Below are positions 24,827-36,205 of a stretch of DNA of 64,000 nucleotides, in pieces. The DNA comes from Linnemannia schmuckeri (taxonomy: Eukaryota; Mortierellomycota; Mortierellomycetes; Mortierellales; Mortierellaceae): NCBI GenBank assembly GCA_029449235.1, contig JANATG010000010.1, forward strand, positions 124,001 through 188,000, written 5' to 3'. The position numbers and the translations under genes are program-made. How positions within the stretch are numbered: the first letter of the stretch is position 1; each line of letters opens with the position of its first letter. Below the pieces are notes generated by a model. It searched no databases. It was not told the origin of the DNA and was given only the letters and a program-made list of their open reading frames with translations.

Positions 24827-27800
24827 CAGAGCGACAACAACAGCAGCAGCAGCAGCAGCAGCAGCAGTAGCAGTAACGGAAGCAATGTCAACAGCAATAG
24901 CAGCAACGTCAGCAGCAATAGGTCCGATCATCCTCCAGGTAATACAAGGCACAAAGTACAACCCCCGGACATACCTCCATTCGACATGCAATCTCAATAC
25001 AGTTTCTTATTTCTATCTAACTGGGTTGATTTTCATTGTTGATGTATGTGATTTATGCGTGGGTGATGATAATAACATGGAATGCACTATCGTCTTCGGG
25101 CACTACAGTCAAGTCCCACCAGTCCCAACCTTCAGGGACAACCTCTTCCTCCTCCTCCTCCCGTGGCAGGCCACCACACCACCAAGCCCAGAACCACCAC
25201 AGTCATCAGCACCAACATACCACGAGTAACATAGGTATGGTGCAAAAGCAGTGGATATTCAAGGCTCAGTACCAGAAAGTGACAATATTTACTCCGGAAA
25301 AAAATCATCATGTCTGACATTGCCTTTTTATTTTGTTATGTTGACAATTAGTAGACTTGAATCGCAAGAGAAAGATCTCGGATAAGGAGATGGAGGACGT
25401 CGAGGAAGAGCAGCAGCACCAGCCAAAGAAACGGGATTACCTCTCTGTGACAGGGTCGAAGCAGATGCTCAAATCAATAGACAGCCATATGGACGATTCA
25501 GACGTCAGTCGGCCACCTTCAGCAGCACGAAGCTTGGTGTCTGCTTTGTCGTCAACGCTAGCACTTATCATCACAGCAGCAACAGGAACAACAACAATGT
25601 CGAAGTTGTCTGCTGCGCCGAATTTGGCGTCTGTCTCTACAAGGACGGTGATACCTGTCTCTGTAGCAAGACGAGAGCAACAATCCATCTTTACACTAAA
25701 GCCCGCGCCCAGATCTACACCAACTCAGCAGTCTGATCCTGCATCACGGCCACAATCGACCTCGGCTCCTTCTAGACCACCCACCCTCATGTCGATCGAG
25801 GTATCTTCTCATACTTCAAGCACAGGGCCATCATCATCATCGTCATCTTCATTACAGAATGCTGCTGCACAAAATAAATCAGGCGATCACCAAAGCAAGA
25901 ATACAGGCTCGGAGAATGATGGTGAGGAAGGGAGTGAGGTTGGAAAGTTAGATGAGGACCGGTTGCAGAATGCACCGCTTCACGTTCAGAACGGCCGCGG
26001 TGCTGATGGGCGATTCAGCGATACAACATTAATCGAATATCGCAAGTATCAAGTTCATTTCAAGGTGAGTTCATTTTGATTTGATCATGAGTTCTTTGGG
26101 CCTTATTATCCAGACAACGACACACTCATGGTTCATGATCTACATATTTTCTGACCATTCCAATTTTTTTTGTTGCTTCGTTTTTTAAGGAGTGGTGCAT
26201 AAGAAAGAGATACGCTGACGGGGACAATGTCACTAAAGACAAATTCCTGGCGTACGCAAAGGAGGTGACGGCGCGAGAAGCCTACGAGGACGAGGCAAAT
26301 CCACACCTGAGTATCAGGCCCGTTTTTGGAAATTACGGTGCAAACCGACACGGCCGTGTTTCTCCGACGTCGATGAGAAAGCGCCTTGGCGCAATCCAAT
26401 TCCTGCACTGGGAGCAGTGTCACCAGAAAGGGCTAACGTCGAACTTAGATGAGGTCAAGCAAGAGGTCGCTGCGCTTATGGAAGAGTACAGGGAGCTGTA
26501 TGTCTGTTCGCTGGGTCTTTGTTAGGCCGCATTTTTTTTTTTTTTTTTTTTTTTTTGGTTCGTGCTCGTGGATGGTGCGAAATGGTCCTGGTTCTCATCG
26601 TCGACTCTCTTTGCTATAATGTCTAGATCCAAGAATGTCGTTACGCGAAGGGCGAGTACTGCGAGTAAGAAGAAAAATGACGGCCGTGATAGCAGTGGCA
26701 AGAACAAATGTAATGTCGAAATGTGTTGGCAGTATATACGTCCTGAGAAAAAAAATAACTCGTTCCGCAAAGGACATATCTGTTCTGTGCTACAAATCCT
26801 AACATTGAGCCTTTTGTTGCCCTGACGATGAAAATCAATTAGTACTCGCGATTCGTCCGGAGAGGGGTTTGGGCGATGCACCGCCGAGTACGCGAGAGTT
26901 ACGGTTGACACGTTCATCAGCAGCAACTGCTGCAACGGCAGTGGTGGGCAGCAGTAGAAGTGCTCAGCCTTCCAGGTCGAACGCTGCATCGGCTATCAGC
27001 TCAAAAATTACTTCAACTCCAATCTCGAAACCTACTCTGACCTCCACCTCAGCTCCTACTACTGCTCTGGCTCACATTTTAAGAGCTACTCCGGCATCGG
27101 TCTCAGCGCCGCCTACTTCGGCTACAACTTCAAAATCAAATAACTCAATAACCACCTCAAAACCTACTTCGACGTCCATTTCAACACCAACATCAACTTC
27201 TATCCCGACATCTAGTTCGGAATCCAACATAGTATTCGCTGGTTCAGTGTCCGCTGCAACACTACGCTCGAGACTTCTTTCAGATTTAACAACCACTCCA
27301 ACCGCGTCGGCGCTCAGCTCGGCGCCCATTTCGGGTTCTAACTTGAATCCGACCTCGACTTTGAGCTCGATTTCGAACTTTGCGTCTAACTTGATCTTGA
27401 ACATGGCCTCGACCTCGGCTTCAACCTCGAGAAATACCTTCGCATCTATTCCATCTCCCAGTGTGTCTGCTGCTACAGCGTTAGCTCCAACATCGGCTCC
27501 TGTGACAGCTTCCGTGCCAACACCTGTGTCGGCATATGTGTCTAGTCCTTTGGCGTCCAAAGCAACGTCGCTACAGATCAACAACCAAGTATCTAAAGCC
27601 GGACAAGCTTCTATAGCAAATGCCAAACCCGACAACACTTCGGGAGTCGCACAGGATGACCACGATACTACAATTCCAGCAGCAGACGACGGACGTTCAA
27701 ATGTGGTTCCCAATGCTAAGACCATTCTCCGCCACCGTGTTCATCAAGCACTCTGGAACGTAAGTCTTGATGTACAGCGCGTGTGCAATGTTTGGTTTTG

Positions 27801-30800
27801 GCAAGGACACTGCGCTTTTTTTTTGTTTGTAATTTACTTATCGCCAGTTTGTGCTTGGTTTGTTCATCTTCCCAGGAATGGTGCGCTCGCAAGAATTGCG
27901 AGGATGGAGATCATGTTACCCTTGAGAAGCTCATCAAGTATGCAATGGAGCTCTCGGCTGAGAGGCCCTTCGAGGACAAGGCCAATCCGCATCTCAGCGT
28001 TCGACCTCTTTTCTACAAGAAAAAACCAGGAATGGAACCAACCCGCGTCTCCAGGCGTGCATTGGCGCAGTACGTGACGTCTGTCCGAGCACTCCATAGA
28101 GAGCAGTGTGCCAAGGATGGGTCTACCCCTTCTAAGGAGATCGCGGGAGGGCACAGGATTGCAGCCATTCTGCAAGATTATGAGAAACTGTAGGTTTTTG
28201 AGCAACTTGGGTTTAGTTTATTTCATGCTGCCGTGCGTTGTATTTCGGACTTCACAACACTCGCGTTTACTATTATTTTGAATTGTTCGTTCCTTAGCCT
28301 AAAGCGTGACTCTGACAAGAAGTCAGGTGCCTTTGCCGGCGGGAATTACTCGCAGGGTCATGAAAAAGGCGATGATGTAGACGATGATCTAAGCGGCGAT
28401 CTGAGCGAAGTACAAAATGATATCTTAAGTGAGAATCCAGAGTACCAACTAGATGACCATGACAACAGTCAAGACGAAGAGGATGACCAGGAGAACCAAG
28501 TGGACCAAGACGAGCAAGAAAATCAGGACAATACTGAGCGTTTGAGCAGCTGCACAGTTACCACTTTGGTCGGACTCAGAAAATCCATGCAGGCGCTGTG
28601 GACTACAGCCTGGAAAAGTCCATCTATTTACATGTGGAGAACTGCACACCAACATCGACTCCATTCGGCACTGAACTACTTCACCGACTTCAAGCACGAT
28701 TTCTCCAAAATTCTTCCAACTCACCTCCATCTAGTCCATGTATGGTCTGAGAACAACCAGACTCTGTTCACTACCGGGATCGCGATCACAAAGACGTTCT
28801 GGAAGGAGCATGAGGGCCACGAGCGATATTCGATCATCCTTCGAGAGCGGGAGGTAGAGATGTGTCCCGTGGGCGCACTTGCATTCTTCCTGCTCGCAAT
28901 ATGGACGGTAAGTATTTGCCAGGTAGTTTGTTGCATTCTATTTTTTTAATGTGCAGGTACGAGTCCATTGCTGAGATCTCTTATTTACTTTGCATCTTTG
29001 GGCCATAGAATAAGAGCTCACTTCCTGCTCTTCACACGGAGGATTGGCGGTCGACACCGTTTGTATCTATGAGAAGCGCGTCCATGACACTGGACGGTGC
29101 AAGACAAGTGATTCGATTCTCTGTGGAAGCGATGTGCGTCGTTGTTCTCCAGGGCTGATGAACTCATTACTTTTTTGAACATTACTTTATGTCTCTAGTA
29201 TGCATAGCCTATCAACCAAGTTATTTTCGGAAAGTGAGTTGGACCCATCGCCAGAAGCGCTCGACTCGTCTTTCAACAGCAGTCCATTGCACCGGTTGAC
29301 GCCATTATTCCTACCAACAGCTCAAAACCTGGGCTCATACATGCTGACGGCCTCGTTCTCCGAGAACGCCGCGTTTCAACTTCCTAGGGATAGGGTTCTC
29401 CCACCGGCCGAGCTGCAGCGAGAACTATTCCCATTCATCGAGGACTTTTTCCCTGACAATGCCGACTGGCGGATATGGATCGACAACATTATGATGGACC
29501 GGCCATTGGAAACCAATCGACCTGAAAAGGTTCGATCCTACTATCGAGCGGCAGACTTTCCCGCGATTCGGCTGATGCGAGTCCTTGCTCGACTTCGCAA
29601 GGTCATTCTACAGGACTTTGCGGTCATGATGACTTGCGAGGGTGACGGCGGAGAGTGCCAGTCCCGCGCCGAGTGTGAATGCGCTGTCCAACATCCCGTG
29701 TTCTCGACGCCTGCTTTCCGGACGTTTGCTCGATAGCTTTTCGATGCAATGAGAGCAGATGCCTCGTCTTCGCCTCGGTCGCTCACTGTGAGGGGCGACT
29801 CGATAGTGGACATGGTCCCCGATCTTCAGGTTCAAGAAAGGGTGAAAACAGCAGTGGCTCAAGAACGGACGACTAGCAGCACTGAAAAGCCTTTGACGAG
29901 TCAACCTGCTCATCAGTGGCACCATGATATCCATGCGTTGCTGTCATCCAGATCTCGCTCCCCCATCTTCATAGATGTTCAGAAGGCTTACAGCCAGGAT
30001 GGTGCTGGATCTATTCAACCAGAAACGGACATATTTGAAGCTACAGAGATGGCGGTAGATCAGGAGAGGATGGACTTGGCTCACCAAGACGACCAACTAG
30101 AGGATGAACCCTCAAGACAGCCTTCGCCTTCCTACGCTTCGCCAGTGGTGTATAACAAGGGTGACAGCAGCGATGAAAACAGCCACACTGGTGGCGACCT
30201 TGACAATGACCCACAGGAGACTGAAGCCTCTCAAGCTTGTAAAGTATTCATGGAGTATGAGTCTATAGGCATGATTAAGGGCAACAAAGCCGATCAGCAC
30301 GAGTTTAAAGATTTGGAATCTTCCGCGACCAACGCCATTGAAGCTTCTGACTGTGTCAGGATTCAGGAAAATGGTTCTGTGGAGCGCGAGTCGGAAGGAT
30401 CAAAGTCACCACCGATGGATACAGCCCAACCTCCTATTGCCAGCACGGAGGTTCAAGGCCACTCAGCTCAGGATGAGTATACTGGACTTGGACTGCTCAC
30501 GAACGACATCGCCCGAGTCTCCATTAATGCAACGGGACACAGTCAGCACAGCAACAATAACGCTGAACAGCTTCGACAAGTGATTCGAGCACTCACTGCC
30601 AGGGTGGCGTCTCTTGAGCAGGAGAAGAAGCAAAAGCTAGAAGCAGCTCGCCGACAACGTCCGCAGTATGGTCTCCTTCCAACTCCAGAACCACCCTCGG
30701 CCACATCAACCCATGTTTCTGTTGAGACAGTATTCCAGGACAAGAAGAGCAACCGCGTCACCGCCACCGCCATCGATGAGGTTGATCGCCATAGGCAGGA

Positions 30801-31371
30801 GAATCAAGCCCTCCGCGACAAGCTGGCGTACCTGGAGCGGGAGAATAGGGTGTTGGCTGAGCGCAGCCTTCAGCTTCAAATTCAGGACCAGCCGTTTAAT
30901 GAGACTCGGCCCACTATCGCGATGGCAACGGCGGCTGCGTACTGCCATTTCAATCCCGTCAATGTGGTTCGAGTTCGTGACAACGAAGCCAACAGACAGA
31001 ACAACCACAAGGACGATATCGAGGATCCGGACGGGCTTCAACAGGAGATCCTGGACCTTCGGGCACAGCTGACAGCAAAGAAGCAGGAAAAGAACGCGTC
31101 CCTGGACTACACGATGGCCTCGATAGAGTCGGAGGAGTTCCTTGATACAAAGATGGCTCAGATGGAGCAGTCGATGCATGGACTTTGGACTATGATGGCG
31201 AATAACGAGGCGCTGCGGTTCGCGACGGTACCAACGGATCTGGGACCGATGCAGCAGCAACCACAACAGCATCAGCGGCAGCAGCAAGTACAGGATCGAC
31301 ATTATCGGTTGAGGCTTCGTGTTGATGCTATGAGACGGAGAATTGCATCCAATGGATATCATCGGCCATAG
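24827..31371 (+). CDS. Ndc10/Crypton-derived protein, copy B, two modules, interrupted by one in-frame TAG
   Basis: Exons I can trace: about 24827-24938 (Ser/Asn-rich, CAG repeat), 25109-25234, 25355-26064, 26190-26497, 26627-26709, 26843-27759, 27876-28189, 28298-28907, 29009-29133, 29199-31371. Junctions are GT-AG and phases mirror copy A. Order: basic NRKRK linker, module 1 (EWCIRKRYADGD), a 305-residue Ser/Thr/Ala/Pro linker, module 2 (EWCARKNCEDGD), acidic linker, Ndc10-II-like block (EMCPVGALAFFLLAIWT), the FPFIEDFFPDNADW region and LARLRKVILQDFAVM. Then a TAG (29734-29736) falls exactly where copy A reads through (FRTFA). The same frame stays open 544 more codons, with acidic sequence, Gln-rich coiled coils and a C-terminal LRLRVDAMRRRIASN stretch that parallels copy A's LLRYQVDIMRRQIVAN. 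Start codon not found. It could be a recent pseudogene, a readthrough gene, or carry a sequence error. Confidence 0.65.
26190..28189 (+). repeat. Two module exons in copy B
   Basis: Module exons 26190-26497 and 27876-28189 encode the same roughly 100-residue unit as in copy A, with the same phases (0 in, 2 out). Module 2 reads RALHREQCAKDG where copy A has RALYREQ or RVLYREQC. Confidence 0.8.
29734..29736 (+). other. In-frame TAG splitting the last exon of copy B
   Basis: The codon lies between FRTFAR and LFDAMRADASS. Copy A has FRTFASKLRES at the same place, so a sense codon is expected. The frame before and after is identical. Confidence 0.85.
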
Positions 31372-31960
31372 GCCTTTTTTCATTTTCAATGATATTACCG
31401 TAGAGGATTTAATTAACAGGGTGTGTGTGTTTAGAGCCTAAAATTTGACAGTCAGGGTTGTTTTCTTGCTGCACAAAACCGCGTGCACGGACGAGGAAAA
31501 AAAACAACCCTTTCTTTCCATTTTTCCTCACCATTACAAAAAAAAACGACTGCGACCGCACATGCACTCTACTGACAGCCAACAACCAGTAAACACAACT
31601 CTCGCTTTTTCTCTTCTGTTCTTTTTTCCCGTCGTATATTTTCTCTCTTCCTTCTACAGTCTATAGGACGTTTTCGACTTACAGTCGTGAATTTTTTTAC
31701 GTATATATTTCAATTAAAACTTTAATCAATGGGATTGACCTTTCCCATATGCTCCGAGATATCTCTTCAAGAAGAAAAGGATGATACAATCCCACGCAAG
31801 GCCAATCCTCAGGACTAAGGTCGGAAGAAGGTTTTATTCCCTTCGATTCAAAAAATATAAATGTAAAAAAAATTCTCGTAAGTCAAAAACGTCTTATTAA
31901 CGAGAGCAAAATGTACTTCACTTGTTGCTGCCTGACAGCCTCCTTCTTCAACCAGAAAAA
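31372..31960. other. Spacer between copies B and C
   Basis: AT-rich sequence with no coding frame beyond chance length. It includes the 3' UTR of copy B and probably the former promoter of copy C. Confidence 0.5.
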
Positions 31961-32712
31961 ATGTCTACGTCCCAGCAGTCCCCCGCTTCTTCACTGGGCC
32001 GACCAGCTATATCAACCCAGTTCGCCCTTCAGCCGGCTCCATCAGCTGCCCCTTCCCAGTACCGTCCCTCAGCCCATTTGCGTGGTCAAGGTCAGGTTCG
32101 GCATCAAGTTCAGATTCTGCACCCTCATCTTCAAAGCTTGAGTCGTTTTCCCCGTCCTCAACGCCCACCCACATATTTGCAGCGTCCAGTACCTCACGCT
32201 CATGGTCAACCCTCCGTTTTTTCGCGTCCGCTTGCCCGGTCGGGCTCTAGCGGCGAGATGTCCGGTGTACAGGGTATGTTACTTGCTGCTCTGTGCTGAT
32301 AACTTATGTCGAAATTCCGCTCTCTAATCATTACACATCACTAGTGATGGATACAACAAAAAAGAGATCACTGAAAAAGCTATTTCTGGCGTTCGTTCGA
32401 TTTTTTTAGTTACCACATCCCGATACCGGTGGCCACTTGCCATCGGCAGACTCAGTTGCGGCCAGATTCATGTCCAAGCAAGCTAGCCCGCCCGAACGCG
32501 TACAATTCGCCGTCAACCATTGGAAGGTAAATTTCAAGAGTAGTAGCACTTTATGGATGTTCAAGCATATTGCATATTGCAATATTTTTTTTTTATATAT
32601 ATCTTTAGCAGCGATAGTGGAAATCTAACAGTATTGCGTTTTTACATCATTTTTGTTTTTATAGAAATGTTGTGCTCGAAAGAACGTTCCTGATATCCTT
32701 GTCGTTGCCTGA
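31961..32712 (+). pseudogene. Ndc10-like family copy C, truncated remnant
   Basis: Exon 31961-32273 encodes a Ser/Gln/Pro/His-rich leader from a good ATG and ends in phase 1 at GGTATGTT, as exon 1 of copy A does. A second exon, 32345-32526, starts in phase 1 with a Lys/Arg-rich segment (TTKKRSLKK), has an in-frame TAG at 32407-32409, and ends FAVNHWK in phase 0 before GTAAAT, the same ending as copy A's linker exon (NHWK). The next acceptor leads to KCCARKNVPD, clearly the start of a module (compare EWCARKN in copy B), but a TGA follows at 32710-32712 and the rest of the gene is missing. This is a dead third copy of the array. Confidence 0.7.
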
Positions 32713-32951
32713 AAATTGATGATGTACGAACAAAATAGTGGCCACAACCTTGCACCATGTTCCACGACATCCCAATCGCAGAATCATCCCGCTCCTTATG
32801 GGATCGCCAGCTTTCAACAGACGTCCTAGCCAGAGGAGATTTGCGGATCATCCTAAGGCAATTCGAGCTTTGCACCGCGCATAATGCGGGACCTTTCAAG
32901 AAAAATGAATGCGCAACTGCATTACTATTGCGGAATATACCAGAGCCGTAA

Positions 32952-33331
32952 TGTCGTAAACACGCAAGCTCGCGTCAAGGGGAATCGCGTCGGCAGGCAT
33001 AAGTCACCGGCGCGACTTTTCTCTTTTTAGTATAAAAGACAACAGATAGCAGACTTCACAATACATCTTTAAACATCATTCCCTTCTCACGTCCATCCAC
33101 ATCCTTTCCACACCATCTTTTCTATTAGAAGCGGATTTCAGAAGGGCTTGATTTGATAAACAGGATGGTGTGGAGAGGATGTGGATAGACGCAGAAAGGG
33201 AATGATGTCGGGAGATATTTTTCAAGTGTTGTTTTATACTACGGTCTTATTATACTACGCGAGAAATGTCGCGTCGGTGGCTTACACCGACGCGAATTCC
33301 TCTGACGCGACCTTGTGTTGTCCGCGACAGG
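32952..33331. repeat. Foldback element: imperfect inverted repeat, about 380 bp
   Basis: The left arm (about 32952-33133) and the reverse complement of the right arm (about 33150-33331) align along nearly their whole length with scattered mismatches. Best preserved are the inner 50-odd bases, around CATCATTCCC and CCACACCAT on the left. Near the outer end of the right arm is a perfect 10-bp palindrome, CGCGTCGGTG...CACCGACGCG, degenerate on the left. The outer ends show Tgtcg..a.acac on both sides. This looks like a MITE or foldback transposon with no coding capacity. Confidence 0.7.
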
Positions 33332-34879
33332 TGCAACCGCGTCATCCTCGACAGCTCTAGTTGCGTTAACACGAGCGGCAGTACCAGCACCATCAACCAC
33401 ACCTCCTTTTGACTGCTATTCCAGAAAACGGCCTTCAGACCTATATTCAACTCCTTGGAGAGAATGATGAGAAACGCCACCATTTCCCGGACAATTAGTT
33501 GCAGCATCCAGGGATTTCACTAGTTGACTCTGCAACAGAGGGCGTGTTTAGTGCATTGCGTTTCCTCATAATCAGTTGGGACAGAAGCACCAATACCGAG
33601 CAAGTACACTCAAGTTCAAGGTGAGAGAAAGGCTTTGGATGTCATCGCAGACAGTTTCAGCTAAGTAGAGTAACAGTCTCTCATATGTAGTCAAGCACTA
33701 GTACGTCATGATCTTAAATATTACGCGCAGTTTTTTGCTCCTTTCTTTCCTGAATATACAGTGTAAAATTTAAAACATACGCTTGAGTCAAGGTGTTCCT
33801 TTTTTGCCTTGTTTCTGCCACTGCATTAAAGTACCTTTAAATTTGAGATCCTCGGGTAAGGTGTAGGATACCTCTCGAACAAACTAAATATTAGCAAAAA
33901 GTACTCTTTCGAAACTGCAAATCGAGCCCATGAAAGAGTTAAGGTTGAAGTTGGCATGGATGGAGGAAGCGTGGAGAAAGTTGCGTATACATAGAATCTT
34001 TGCAGTCGGTGCTAGCTGGTGACGAGTGAATAGTGATAATCCAAGTAAATTTTAACGATCCTAGTTCATCTTTCATGCCTGCACTATTAGCTTGATTGAC
34101 GGTGAATGTTTTTGCGTGCGGAAACCTTGCTGCATTGGTACAGAAAAAAAAAATGACGTGTCATGAGCAAACTAGCCATATCATCTTTCGGCCCCGACTC
34201 CTTAGTCACCAGTCTGAGCACGATGTGGGAAACCTCAGCAACTCTCCTGGTCAGTTCGTATGATCATATTTCAAGGCACCGCAACAGCATGGCCGCTGCA
34301 AAATTGGCCAATTCGACAATGATCAATGCCTCTTTCAACCCAGGAGCAGCCACAAGGATAATCCTGAAGTAACCTGACAACAGTCTCTTCATTGCGGCAC
34401 TTATTATCCTTAGAGACCGGCATCGGGATCCTTGTGGCAAAAGAAAGGATCCAAAAAAAAATATATCAGCAAGGAGGAGTATTGCAAATCATAGTGTAGA
34501 ACGAAATTGTAAAAAAAGTATCCAGAAATCCCCAAGGAGGCCATGGTGTTGAAAGGGATGATCACCCTGCTGTTGGAGTGGTACAGGACTCGGTCTAGAA
34601 ACAATGCAGGACCTAGCTCCGAGTAACTCTCCAGACCTCAGGATCGGCTGCATGATTGTGTGGCGCACTAACACATCTCACAATAAGAAAAAGATCAATA
34701 GCAAAACAATAAAACCTCTTTTTCTGGGATACCTTTGGTTGCCACCAATTTAATTGCCAAATTTCTAATAACCCTTAATATCTTTTTTTTTTGATCCTTC
34801 TGCTGCCCGACTTGTCCGACCACAAACCATTTCACTTTTCAACTTCACACCCCCAAACCACAACCGACAAACCGATACA
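33332..34879. other. 1.5-kb spacer with no supported gene
   Basis: Only short open frames occur, such as 34163-34372 (plus). None has splice partners or recognisable protein motifs. The last 100 bases before 34880 are C/A-rich and are the likely COX20 leader. Confidence 0.45.
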
Positions 34880-35981
34880 ATGGCAGGAGTCAACAACAAC
34901 AAGGACAAGGAGCCATTGCCCGAGATTCCCCTGCCTCTTCTCAATGACCCAAGACCCGCACCCGACACCGATCAGGTCGTCTCTGCATTCAAGGTTCGCG
35001 ACTTTGGACGAATTTGACACGCATCGTTGGCAAGCAAGGACAGGGCGACAGGAGACAAGACTGATCACTTTCTCTAGGCCTACTGCTGAGGCTGGCAAGG
35101 CGAATCCTTGACCCTATTCAGATGAGGAGAGTCAAGGGGTACACCAATGACAGAATTCGGGACTTTGTTCACAGGGTTGTGAAACTGCCTGTGACATGAT
35201 AGATCTGAGCCTGCAGGTCGTCTTTTTTCGGGAGAGTATTGTCAGGACAGGATCAGTCAGGAGGAGGCGATGGGCACTATGACGACCGGCTGATCGTGTA
35301 GATCACCGCACGGAACCGGGACATTACACACAAGGAATGAATAGCAGGCGAATGTCAGTTCACCTCCTAGCCTATGAGAGCACCATTGCTGACACAGAGC
35401 TGTATGTTTTCCTCACTTACAACTAGACACTGGAGCCAACACGCGACTTCTCAACCATGAGAAAGTCTCCATGTGCCAAGGAGTCCTTCATCGACGGAGC
35501 TGCTCTTGGATTGGGCGTCGGTCTCTTGAAAGCCATGCGGTCAGGTCCTCGTTGTTCTATTCTACTGCTGTTACTAGCGCGACATTGCTACTGCTCTTTT
35601 AAATTGTCACGTCTCTGATTAATGGAAGCACGGTTGCAACACAGACTGACACTCTGTGTATATGATTTCAAATTTGTTTCTAGGCCCAAATCGGTCGGCA
35701 GCAAACTGGGGATTCGGAGCATTTGTGCTCATGACCGTAGGAACATGGTAAGCGCCGCGGCAATGGACTACCAACCATATTTTGATCTACAATATTAAAG
35801 CGAACGCTGAAACTGACTTACAATTGCACTTGCGAACACACACTGTAGGGAGTATTGTCATTTCAAGATCAGGGAGAGACGCCAGCTCATGGCTTCAGGA
35901 CAGATGCCGGTCGTCAACACTCTTGACGTCGACGCCGCCAAGAGGAGAGAGGCCATTGCTGCTCGCCAGCGGGACGTGTAA
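34880..35981 (+). CDS. COX20: Cytochrome c oxidase assembly protein COX20-like, 142 aa
   Basis: Four exons: 34880-34993, 35427-35544, 35684-35747, 35849-35981, all in frame. The core matches the COX20/FAM36A family: PCAKESFIDGAALGLGVGLL forms the first membrane hairpin helix, and GFGAFVLMTVGTWEYCHFKI the second, followed by the charged RERRQLM segment. COX20 sits in the mitochondrial inner membrane and chaperones Cox2 during complex IV assembly. The N-terminal 40 residues are Pro-rich and hydrophilic. The first junction is the least certain: the donor GTTCGC after AFK is weak, and GTCGTC a few codons earlier is an alternative in the same phase. The gene converges on the PPR gene with 224 bp between stops. 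Confidence 0.82.
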
Positions 35982-36205
35982 ATAGCCATATCCAGATAAA
36001 AATTGTTTTGTTAAACACAGACGCACAGAAATCATAAAACACATACTTTTACATGAGCAACAGAATATCCAGGGAAGAATAGTTGACGATCGACGAGAAA
36101 CTTGATCACAGAAGCCTCGAAGGCACTCGGGATACCACATTGAGCTGCATATCGTTCAGTCTACAAGATTTGTATTTGAAATTTTTTATTTGCTCTGAAC
36201 CGCAT

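Noticed and set aside
27072..27725. Minus-strand open frame of 217 codons
   Set aside because: Antisense of the low-complexity linker of Ndc10-like copy B. Its periodic composition explains it, with no splice sites or motif.
34163..34372. 69-codon open frame
   Set aside because: Chance length, no splice partner, no motif; region otherwise non-coding.
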